A stretch of 64,000 bases of DNA, taken from positions 498,501 to 562,500 of the forward strand of contig OX387603.1 of NCBI GenBank assembly GCA_947568835.1. The letters run 5' to 3'. The notes beneath the pieces were generated by a model. That model saw only the letters and a program-made list of their open reading frames with translations. It was not told the origin of the DNA and did no database searches. This document shows, piece after piece, positions 1 through 12,000 of this stretch (position 1 is the stretch's first letter; each line of letters opens with the position of its first letter). The position numbers and the translations under genes were made by a program. Source of the stretch: Protonemura montana. Its lineage: Eukaryota; Arthropoda; Insecta; Plecoptera; Nemouridae.

Positions 1-599
1 AGGTCGAGCTCAAACGTTTCGTCCCAGTCGAAGACGAGGTCTCCGGTTCGAACCACGGTGCGAGCCTTGTGCACCCGGTCGCACTCTAGCACGCAGTACA
101 GGTCGCGAAGTTCCCCACTGCCACCAACCCCTGAAACAAAACCACGTGGATTGAAACGCTGATCTCAGGGAACCAAGGTGACCACCGGCTTAACGTCCCT
201 TCCGAAGGACGGTACAACGCGAACAACAGGATTCCTCCACAAATCCATGCTGTTGAGAGGTTGATAAGCAAGGCGAGTGAAGTTGCTGTACTAACTTTCA
301 TCCCTCCAACCTCTCACCCGAACAGAACTGGTCATGTGTATGATGGTCACCCATCCTATACCTGACCCAGTGCAGTGTTGCTCAACTTTCATCCCTCCAA
401 CCTCTCTCCCGAACAGAACTGGTCATGTGTATGATGGTCACCCATGCAATACCTGACCCAGCTCAGTGCTACTCACCTATAGGTGGTTGACCTGATGGGG
501 TCCCTGGGGTGGAGACTGCTGAAGTGGAGGCAGTGGAACGTAGACCACGCCCAGCGAGGAGATGAACCCAGAGCAAACCACTGACTCCTGGCTCAGAGT
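1..599 (-). CDS. syd-1: C2-domain exons of syd-1 (partial)
   Basis: Exon 477-599 encodes the first C2 strand ([15 protein letters not shown]) followed by a Ser/Thr/Pro-rich loop. Exon <1-130 continues with [19 protein letters not shown] and ends in [10 protein letters not shown] at the window edge. The acceptor at 131-132 was chosen over a nearer AG at 119-120 because only it keeps the phase-1 junction and it has the better pyrimidine tract. The Ser/Thr/Pro insertion in the first loop is long. Confidence 0.88.
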
Positions 600-3500
600 C
601 TGGAACAAGAAAAAACAAACCAATCAGAGACAAGCACAAGGCAAGGCATGGCATGGCATGGCATGGCATGGCATGGCATGGCAAGGTATGGCCTGGCATG
701 GCAAGGCAAGGTATGGCATGGCATGGCATGGCATGGCATGACAAGGCAAGGCCATGTAAGGTAAGGACTATGAACTGACCTGACATCATAGAATGAGGTT
801 TCTCTGGTTTGTATTTGATGAACTCTGCTGGGTTGATCTCTAGACAGCGTTGCTTGTCAAGCGCTGGTGAGTGCCTTGAAGGAGTGCTTGGAGTTGACTG
901 GGTCGGCATACAATGCCGTGCCTCAAGCTCCAACAAGTGACGCATTCGTCGCAACGAGCTTGCGTTCCGTTCCGCCGAGGACGCAGCTGACTGGTGGCGG
1001 TACTGGTGGCGGTCGAGAGTACTAGTCACGTGACCACCGCCCACCGAGGAGGAGGGGCCTCGATATCCGCTAGCACTGACGTAGCCACTCGAGCTGGCAG
1101 CAGCCATAGCATCCTGGAAACCAATACATTGTTGGCAACGAGCAGGAGTCAATTAAGCTGAGCTAATTTTAGAGTTTAGCTGGCTGGATCCTATGCTCTA
1201 TCCAGGTTATTTGAGATCAGCTGGCTGGATCCTATGCTCTATCCAGGTTATTTGAGATCAGCTGGCTGGATCCTATGCTCTATCCAGGTTATTTGAGACC
1301 AGCTGACTGGATGCTATGCTCTATCCAGGTTATTTGAGATCAGCTGGCTGGATCCTATGCTCTATCCAGGTTATTTGAGATCAGCTGGCTGGATCCTATG
1401 CTCTATCCAGGTTATTTGAGATCAGCTGGCTGGATCCTATGCTCTATCTAGGTTATTTGAGATCAGCTGGCTGGATCCTATGCTCTATCCTGGTTATTTG
1501 AGATCAGCTGACTGGATCCTATGCTCTATCCAGGTTATTTGAGATCAGCTGGCTGGATCCTATGCTCTATCCTGGTTATTTGAGATCAGCTGGCTGGATC
1601 CTATGCTCTATCCAGGTTATTTGAGATCAGCTGGCTGGATCCTATGCTCTATTCAGGTTATTTGAGATCAGCTGGCTGGATCCTATGCTCTATCCAGGTT
1701 ATTTGAGATCAGCTGGCTGGATCCTATGCTCTATCCAGGTTATTTGAGATCAGCTGGCTGGATCCTATGCTCTATCCAGGTTATTTGAGATCAGCTGGCT
1801 GGATCCTATGTTCTATCCAGGTTATTTGAGATCAGCTGGCTGGATCCTATGCTCTATCCAGGTTATTTGAGATCAGCTGGCTGGATCCTATGCTCTATCC
1901 AGGTTATTTGAGATCAGCTGGCTGGATCCTATGCTCTATCCATGTTATTTGAGATCAGCTGGCTGGATCCTATGCTCTATCCAGGTTATTTGAGATCAGC
2001 TGGCTGGATCCTATGCTCTATCCAGGTTATTTGAGATCAGCTAGCTGGATCCTATGCTCTGTCCAGGTTATTTGAGATCAGCTGGCAGGATCCTATGCTC
2101 TATCCAGGTTATTTGAGATCAGCTGACTGGATCCTATGCTCTATCCAGGTTATTTGAGATCAGCTGGCTGGATCCTATGCTCTATCCTGGTTATTTGAGA
2201 TCAGCTGACTGGATGCTATGCTCTATCCAGGTTATTTGAGATCAGCTGGCTGGATCCTATGCTCTATCCTGGTTATTTGAGATCAGCTGGCTGGATCCTA
2301 TGCTCTATCCAGGTTATTTGAGATCGGCTGGCTGGATCCTATGCTCTATCCTGGTTATTTGAGATCAGCTGACTGGATGCTATGCTCTATCCAGGTTATT
2401 TGAGATCAGCTGGCTGGATCCTATGCTCTATCCTGGTTATTTGAGATCAGCTGGCTGGATCCTATGTTCTATCCAGGTTATTTGAGATCAGCTGGCTGGA
2501 TCCTATGCTCTATCCAGGTTATTTGAGATCAGCTGGCTGGATCCTATGCTCTATCCTGGTTATTTGAGATCAGCTGACTGGATCCTATGCTCTATCCAGG
2601 TTATTTGAGATCAGCTGACTGGATCCTATGCTCTATCCAGGTTATTTGAGATCAGCTGACTGGATCCTATGCTCTATCTAGGTTATTTGAGATCAGCTGA
2701 CTGGATGCTATGTTCTATGGCAGGTATGTGAGATGTCTAGAAGCTAAGAATAACCTCAGAACGGTGCATGAGGTTGATATTTTCAGCACTGCATGAGAAT
2801 CGCGCTGCTCGCTGTCGTTGCACCATCTCACGTGACTGACGGATTCTCTCGTAGATGGCGCTGGTGGAGGGAGTACGAGACAACCACGCTCTGTATTCGC
2901 TGGCAGTGAATACACTGGGGCTGGAGGGAAGCCGTCCTGAGAACATGTACATGACATTCAATCAGGAACATTAACACAGCACAGAATGTCAGAAGATTTG
3001 CTTGCTATTTGTTATTTCAGCTTTATTCTGATTGAAACATCGGCTGCTGTCACTTTTATAACCCGGCTTTTATACGGCTTAAAAGCGCTCGACCATTTAC
3101 TCTCTCACTTGGAACCAGTTTTACCGACGCATTTTAAATCTTGCTTAATCAAAGGTTAGGACAAAAGTGATTTTCCCCGTTTAGCTGACTGTGTAGATAA
3201 ATACACAAAAAAGATGTAAATATAATTTGAATTTGTTGATGATTCAGGAAGGCTTTGTCCTGTCACATAAAAGAAATTTAATTTAGCAGCCGTCACTATT
3301 TTCTCTCCGTGCAAATCATTGTTTAATATTTGAACCTGCAAGGCTGGGGTTTAACTTTTAAACTGTCATTAGGAGGTCAAAGTTAGAAGTCCCATTGATA
3401 TTTTGTTTGTATTTCCAAGTCGCCAAATATTCTGTTTCAAAGCACAGCAGTCTTGGCTTCATAATCTGAACCACTGCTGCCATCTGGCAAGAAATCATGA

Positions 3501-6500
3501 CACTTAAACATAGTGTTACAGTTTGCTACTAGATGGCAGATGAGTTCAGAATGACATACACATGCTCATTGAGCCGAGATGATAAGCGATCCATATTCTC
3601 TCAAAAGATACTTTTATTTAAAGTTTTAACTTTGTAATTCCAAGTCACCAAAAATTCTGTTTGAAAGCCAACACATTGTTGAACACTATTTTATTCTTGT
3701 TCTTCTTGTGTTGTCTGAGTTTCTTGGTTTGCTTTTATTAAAATATCATTGTTTTAAAGCAAATTACTGCGCCGGATAAAATCACGCCTGAACGGCGTTT
3801 AGGTTACATTCTATTGTTGAGAACAATTTGTCTCTTGTTCTTCATGGGTTGCTATGGTTACATATTGGTTACTTACCTCTGTCTCGCCTGGCAGTTGGCA
3901 GCTCTGGAGCAGACAAAGCCCCATCGCTGTCGTCGTGCTCAGCTAAGCCCCCAACGACTCCTGATCGTGCATCAAACCCAACGTTGCCGTGGTTACATAT
4001 TGGTTACTTACCTCTGTCTCGCCTGGCAGTTGGCAGCTCTGGAGCAGACAAAGCCCCATCGCTGTCGTCGTGCTCAGCTAAGCCCCCAACGACTCCTGAT
4101 CGTGCATTGAACCTAACGTTGCCGTGGTTACATATTGGTTACTTACCTCTGTCTCGCCTGGCAGTTGGCAGCTCTGGAGCAGACAAAGCCCCATCGCTGT
4201 CGTCGTGCTCAGCTAAGCCCCCAACGACTCCTGATCGTGCATTGAACCTAACGTTGCCGTGGTTACATATTGGTTACTTACCTCTGTCTCGCCTGGCAGT
4301 TGGCAGCTCTGGAGCAGACAAAGCCCCATCGCTGTCGTCGTGCTCAGCTAAGCCCCCAACGACTCCTGATCGTGCATCAAACCCAACGTTGCCGTGGTTA
4401 CATATTGGTTACTTACCTCTGTCTCGCCTGGCAGTTGGCAGCTCTGGAGCAGACAAAGCCCCATCGCTGTCGTCGTGCTCAGCTAAGCCCCCAACGACTC
4501 CTGATCGTGCATCGAACCTAACGTTGCCGTGGTTACGTGGAGCTGACGGTCGACCTCGATGATCTCGTGGCAGTGAGTTGGAACGCAGTCCCGAAGACAT
4601 CAAGGGGGCGGAGCTTGGAGGGGGGCGTGTCGCTTGTGTCAGCCCTTGACTGGAATGTGAACAAAGGGGTGTGGTTTAGCGGTGGTCAACTCTAATTGTC
4701 TCCATGGCGACCATGTTGTTTGTACCGGTAGTAGTAGTATGAGGTCCTGGGCGAGGCTGAGCAGGTTGCCTCGGTGTCTGAGGCGTAGTCTAGTGCCGGG
4801 CGGTGCCGTCGTGTTAGAGTCCCCGTAGTGAACTGCTGCTGGCGTCCAGGAGGCTCTCCTCTGCTGCCGTAGCTGCAAGCAATGTTGCAACATTGTACAT
4901 TAACCTAACATTAACACGGCAAGCAACGTTGCAACAGCGTCTGGTTCTTATTCCTCATATTCCAAGCTCTTTAGAAGTCGTGGTTCTTGTACCCGTTAGA
5001 TATAGCAGAGGCAAATAAGATATTTCTCGTAGGTTAACTCGCTTTTTAATATCGTTACGTGTTTATCAATCGTTGAGGTAAACATTGATGGAGATTTTTT
5101 GAGCATGAAAAGTCACAAAAGCGAGTTAACCTACGAGAAATATTGAAATTACATTTCATACGACAGTGGCTCCACTTAACGGCATGTTCCGGTACTCTGC
5201 ATTTTTGTCGGTAAGGTAGTAATTTGGCGGCCATCTTTCACGCAGAGACTGTAACATTGACGTTGTTTCTCTGCCTATAACCTACACACTCAACGGTTTA
5301 ACATTGACGTTGTTTCTCTGCTTATAACCTACAATTCAACTTTAGAGCCAACAATAACAAGCGAGTGTTGTTTTACCCGTGCTGTGACTTGAGACTGCTG
5401 CGCAGCGCGGTGTGGGTTGCGTACTCCGTGCGCGGCAGATGTTGATCGGATCCCGAGCGCGGCATCACGTGCGCGCGCCGCGTAGCTCCGTAGTAAGCCA
5501 CGCCCCCGGACCCGCCTAGCGGCGTGGTGGGCGTGGTCATGCCTGATCGGGTCCCGCCTCCTGACGCACGACGCCCCGCCCCCGGCATCGGGCCCCCGTA
5601 GAACGCGTGTATCTGCCGCAGGAGGGGGAAAGGGAGGACGGAAACACATAGAATCAACGTGGCTTATGGAACCGAGCACGACAACTATTTTTATATAATT
5701 ACAAAAATATTTGACCGATATTTGGTGACAAGTCTGGGTGCTAAGTTGTCAACACAGAAATATCGTCTGCAAAGTTCGACCTGAAGTTAGGCCACCTGGA
5801 TCGCAAACAAAGTCAAATGATTTTTTTGGTGTAAGTGTCATTTAAGATTTAGCTTCTCTCATATTTTACTGGCAAAGCTCAGGGTAACGTCCAAGATCTT
5901 GCAATCCGAGTCAGCTTTCTTGTAATTTCACATCGTGACCACAATTTCAGTCTAATCTGAGAAGAATGCAACTTATTTTTTAGGGAAATGTCATTTTTAG
6001 TAAAAGACCAACAGGTTAGGTTGGTCTATGTTTTGTAATGTATAAGACCGTGTTGTTCCTTCATCTACCTTCTCTGCCAACGACTCCAACGTGTTCGGAT
6101 ATCCGCGCTCGTAAGGTTGGTAATGCTGAGTCTTTGGCTGCTCAGTTATGACAGGCGGCGGCGGGGGTTGGTACGACCTGCAATTATACAGAATAACTTT
6201 ATTTGTTTATTGGCTGCTAACAAATATATTGTAGTTGTATCGGCCTATTCTAGTAAAGATTGTTATATGTAGGTAACATGATGGTAATATTGTACCGTTT
6301 ATAACATGAACAAGTAAATAAAGGTTATAATATTGGTAGTAATGGTAAGGATTTTACAATCACATTTGTGCCTACCATTGGTCGTGATTTCTTCTTTCTC
6401 CACGGCGCGCGCTCTCCTCCGGCCTTGAGTTGTAGTAGAGGTCGTTGCCCCCGAGAGCATCGTGACCGTTGGAGTCAAGGTGATGCTGAGATCCCAAACC

Positions 6501-8976
6501 AGTGAGACCGAGACGAGATCTGAACATAAAACAAGTCGAGATATAGGGTCACATAGGACATAGAGAGACATATAGGGAGGACATAGAGAGACATATAGGG
6601 CTGCCATAGAGAGACATATAGGGCTGCCATAGAGAGACATATAGGGCTGCCATAGAGAGACATATAGGGCTGCCATAGAGAGACATATAGGGCTGCCATA
6701 GGACATAGGGAGACATATAGGGTCCATACGGTTGCATAGGGCTGCATGGGGCTGCCATAGAGACATATAGGGTCGGATAGGGGAACATAGGGCTGGTCTA
6801 GAAAGGCTGACACTTGTTGAAACGGAAAGTTAGTTGTTCTGAACAAAGTTTATGATCAAGTGACCGTGCTAACCTCGAAGTTGTCAGCTGTTCCCGGGCG
6901 TCCATCCTGTCCCGGGCTTCCCTGGCGTCCCTAGCGTCCCTAGCGTCCCGTCTCCTGCAATCTTCCTCCCGATCTTCCCGATCTTCATCATCACGCATGT
7001 CCCGTTTCATGACCACCACCGGCGGGGCCTTGTGTTCAGCCCGAGTCTGCAGGAGTGGACTCGACACTCCTTGACCTGGAGGAATGACATAATTAATTAA
7101 CATTAACATTATCACAAGCAAGGTAAATTCAAATTATTTAGCTTTTTATGGGATTGCGTCAGAATTTTGCATTAACCAAGTGACCACAAAGGGCGATGGT
7201 CGCCGGATTCCAGGGTCACGAGATCCGAGTTCGCTGGATTCCAGGGTCACAGGATCAATGGGGACTCGATTTTCCAGATGAATTTTTGACATTAATTTTT
7301 GAGACGGTTATGGTGTTCATCATCAAATAAAATACCCCGCGCATTGCAAGCGTTTGCAATTTAAATAAGATTTCATATAAAATTGCCAGATTTCATTTCA
7401 TTCCAGTAAAAAAGGTGTACCGAATTGTCCCCCTATGTCATGGTATGGTCATGGTATGGTTCGTAGGCTACGATCAAATTATCTTTTCTATACGCATTTT
7501 CTTTGTTTTCTGGCAATTTATCTGTAATGTGTAATCATAATCAGGGCATCGAACCCGAAACCGAACTCGAATCGAAATTTCACATTTACCGAACCTGAAA
7601 CTGAACCCGAACCGATATTAATTTTGGTTCGATGCCCTGATCATAATGTATCTTTAATCTTGACGAGTCCAGATATTTTGCTTCCCAAGTTTGTTACCTG
7701 CTTTGCGTTGTCTCGTGGCCAGCACCAGGCGGCGAGGTATCGACATAATGATGACGACATCGTCCAGAGACATTCGCGTCACATCCACCAAGTTGACTGC
7801 CAGGATCTCATCACCGACCTAATAAACAATAACCAGGTTCATTAACCGGGACTTCACCTGTCCCGGGGGTTGCTCTAACCAATTGAGCTACTTGGACCCC
7901 GATCACCACCTGTCGCGGGTGTTGCTCTAACCAATTGAGCTACTTGGACCCCGATCTCCACCTGTCACGGGTGTTGCTCTAACCAATTGAGCTACTTGGA
8001 CCCCGATCACCACCTGTCGCGGGTGTTGCTCTAACCAATTGAGCTACTTGGACCCCGATCTCCACCTGTCACGGGTGTTGCTCTAACCAATTGAGCTACT
8101 TGGACCCCGATCTCCACCTGTCACGGGTGTTGCTCTAGCCAATTGAGCTACTTGGACCCCGATCTCCATCTGTCACAGGTGTTACTCTAACCAATTGAGC
8201 TACTTGGACCCCGATCTCCACCTGTCGCGGGTGTTGCTCTAACCAATTGAGCTACTTGGACCCCGATCTCCACCTGTCACGGGTGTTGCTCTAACCAACT
8301 GAGCTACTTGGACCCCGATCTCCACCTGTCGCAGGTGTTGCTCTAACCAATTGAGCTACTTGGACCCCGATCTCCACCTGTCGCAGGTGTTGCTCTAACC
8401 AATTGAGCTACTTGGACCCCGATCTCCACCTGTCGTGGGTGTTGCTCTAACCAACTGAGCTACTTGGACCCCGATCTCCACCTGTCGCGGGTGTTGCTCT
8501 AACCAATTGAGCTACTTGGACCCCGATCTCCACCTGTCACGGGTGTTGCTCTAACCAATTGAGCTACTTGAACCCCGATCTTCACCTGTCACGGGTGTTG
8601 CTCTAACCAATTGAGCTACTTGGACCCCGATCTCCACCTGTCGTGGGTGTTGCTCTAACCAATTGAGCTACTTGAACCCCGATCTTCACCTGTCACGGGT
8701 GTTGCTCTAACCAACTGAGCTACTATGACAATTGTTTTTGTGTTGGTTTACCTTGAGACAACCTGAGTTGTAGACGGCTGATTCCAGTGCAATGCGTGAG
8801 ATGAAGACTCCGTCCGTCCTGTCGTGGCCGTTGCCTTCTCTTATGTAAAGACCCAACGTCTGGCCTGGACGCTTCACTATCTCCACCAGGAACACCCCAT
8901 ATTTCCCATCCTGTAACAGAACAGACCATACAGGAGTCAGACCTCCATCAGCTCTGAACAAACCCACGCTACATAA

Positions 8977-9020
<44 letters not shown>

Positions 9021-12000
9021 ATCTTAAATAACAAGTCTAGAAATTATAAAATTTGTTTACGCTGTAGAAACAGTTGTCCATTAAAAACTCTCTGAGCCTC
9101 GTCCTGAAGGACCGATCCTGTATTACTTTGCGTTCAAGGACGGTGTTTGCGCCTGCATATAACGGCCCTTCTGTCACCTTATTTAGTCTATACCTTGACA
9201 AGGTTAATACATTTGTATGCCTGGTACTTGTACCCTTCTGACTGGCTTGCGATGTACAGGCAAAGCAGAGGTAGTTATAACCTAGTAGTTGTTTAATTGC
9301 TCACCTGCAGCGCTAGGAATCTCTTGACTGCGTCGCTGGCAGCTCGACCCACGTGACGGGGATCTAGGACACGGACCAACATCTCGCCCCGACGTTCTAC
9401 AGCTTCTAGTGCGGCAGCCGTCGTAGCGTCGTGATCGTTCTCCACCGTCTCTATCTGTCTGAAGATCTCCGTGCTGATCCCACTCACCTACAGAATGTAA
9501 CAATACATTAGAGAACATATTCTACATTAGAGAACATAGTTTACATTCAAGAACATATTCTACATTGCAGTGTTTTGTTTTGGTTTCTGGCATTTCCACT
9601 AGGAAGCTTAAACCAGCAAGCAGATGATGAGAAGGAAGCAAGACTGGATAATATGCAACTATACCAGGATAAGAACCCGAGACCTCCTAATTGCCGGTCG
9701 GGTTCTCTCCCAACTGAGCTATCAGAGCTTCCTTTATATATTTTATATTGTTGACAGTCTAAGCTTTGTGTGTAGGTTCTAGGTAGAGAAACAACGTTGA
9801 TGTTAAACCGTTGAGTGCAGGTTCTAGGTAGAGAAACAACGTCAATGTTAAACCGTTGAGTGTAGGTTCTAGGTGGAGAAACAACGTCAATGTTAAACCG
9901 TTGAGTGTAGGTTCTAGGTGGAGAAACAACGTCAATGTTAAACCGTTGAGTGCAGGTTCTAGGTAGAGAAACAACGTCAATGTTAAACCGTTGAGTGTAG
10001 GTTCTAGGTGGAGAAACAACGTCAATGTTAAACCGTTGAGTGCAGGTTCTAGGTAGAGAAACAACGTCAATGTTAAACCGTTGAGTGTGCAGGTTCTAGG
10101 TAGAGAAACAACGTCAATGTTAAACCGTTGAGTGTAGGTTCTAGGTAGAGAAACAACGTCAATGTTAAACCGTTGAGTGTAGGTTCTAGGTGGAGAAACA
10201 ACGTCAATGTTAAACCGTTGAGTGCAGGTTCTAGGTAGAGAAACAACGTCAATGTTAAACCGTTGAGTGTGCAGGTTCTAGGTAGAGAAACAACGTCAAT
10301 GTTAAACCGTTGAGTGTAGGTTCTAGGTAGAGAAACAACGTCAATGTTAAACCGTTGAGTGCAGGTTCTAGGTAGAGACAGAACGTTAATGTTAAACCGT
10401 TGAGTGCAGGTTCTAGGTAGAGAAACAACGTCAATGTTAAACCATTGAGTGCAGGTTCTAGGTAGAGAAACAACGTCAATGTTAAACCGTTGAGTGCAGG
10501 TTCTAGGTAGAGAAACAACGTCAATGTTAAACCGTTGAGTGTGCCGGTTCTAGGTAGAGACAGAACGTCAATGTTAAACCGTTGAGTGCAGGTTCTAGGT
10601 AGAGAAACAACGTCAATGTTAAACCATTGAGTGCAGGTTCTAGGTAGAGAAACAACGTCAATGTTAAACCGTTGAGTGCAGGTTCTAGGTAGAGAAACAA
10701 CGTCAATGTTAAACCGTTGTATTGTATTGTATTGTATTGTATTGTATTGTATTTATTATCCCGTTGACTAGTACATTGTACATGGTATGGGTATCGTCAA
10801 TGATTATGATTATGCTATGTGATATGATTATGCTATGATTATGCGTATGGTTAGAATAGAATAATTTTATATGATCATATGATACATGTAGATGAGTGGT
10901 GAAGGATAAATGATGTTTAAATAATAATAATAATGATGGTATGGTTTTGGTGAATGATGGTGAAAGATATGATACAGTTATGATACAGATATGATACAGA
11001 TATGATACAGGGTTAGATGTTGGGAGGCTGGGTCTATGGTCTAGGTACAGTTAGAGTTTGGTGGTGGGATGGAGGCTAATGGGAGGTGTCATGGTTGAGG
11101 TATTCTGAGAGGGTATAGAAGGGGTGTTGGATTAGGAAGGACTTAAGCTGGCTTTCAAACGATGTGAGGGAGGTTGAACTGACGATTGAGGCTGGGAGTT
11201 TGTTGTAGATTATTGTGCAGATGTAGTGGGGGCTATTTGTGAAGGAGGAGTGGGCGTGAGTCGGTAGTCTTATGTTGTTTCTGTTTCTGGTGGTGTGGTG
11301 ATGGACAGAGGAGTTGGGGGGGAATTGATCAGGGTGGGTGCGGACATAAGTGGAAGCAATCTGTATGAGTGTGCAGGGGAGTGTGAGGATGGATAGTTTT
11401 GTGAAGTGGGGTTTGGCGGATTGGCGGCGGGAGACTCCTGCTAGGATGCGGATGGCTTGTTTTTGCAGGATAAGGATGCGTTTGGAGGAGGATGAGTTGC
11501 CCCAGAAGTGTGCAGGTTCTAGGTAGAGACAGAACGTCAATGTTAAACCGTTGAGTGCAGGTTCTAGGTAGAGACAGAACGTTAATGTTAAACCGTTGAG
11601 TGTGCAGGTTCTAGGTAGAGAAACAACGTCAATCTTAAACCGTTGAGTGCAGGTTCTAGGTAGAGAAACAACGTCAATGTTAAACCATTGAGTGCAGGTT
11701 CTAGGTAGAGAAACAACGTCAATGTTAAACCGTTGAGTGCAGGTTCTAGGTAGAGAAACAACGTCAATGTTAAACCGTTGAGTGCAGGTTCTAGGTAGAG
11801 ACAGAACGTAAATGTTAAACCGTTGAGTGTGCAGGTTCTAGGTAGAGACAGAACGTCAATGTTAAACCGTTGAGTGTAGGTTCTAGGTAGAGAAACAACG
11901 TCAATGTTAAACCGTTGAGTGTGCAGGTTCTAGGTAGAGACAGAACGTCAATGTTAAACCGTTGAGTGCAGGTTCTAGGTAGAGACAGAACGTTAATGTT

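Noticed and set aside
3828-4562. 244-codon repetitive frame on the plus strand
   Set aside because: It is the antisense of the 135-bp exon-derived repeat; it is long only because the unit is 45 codons.
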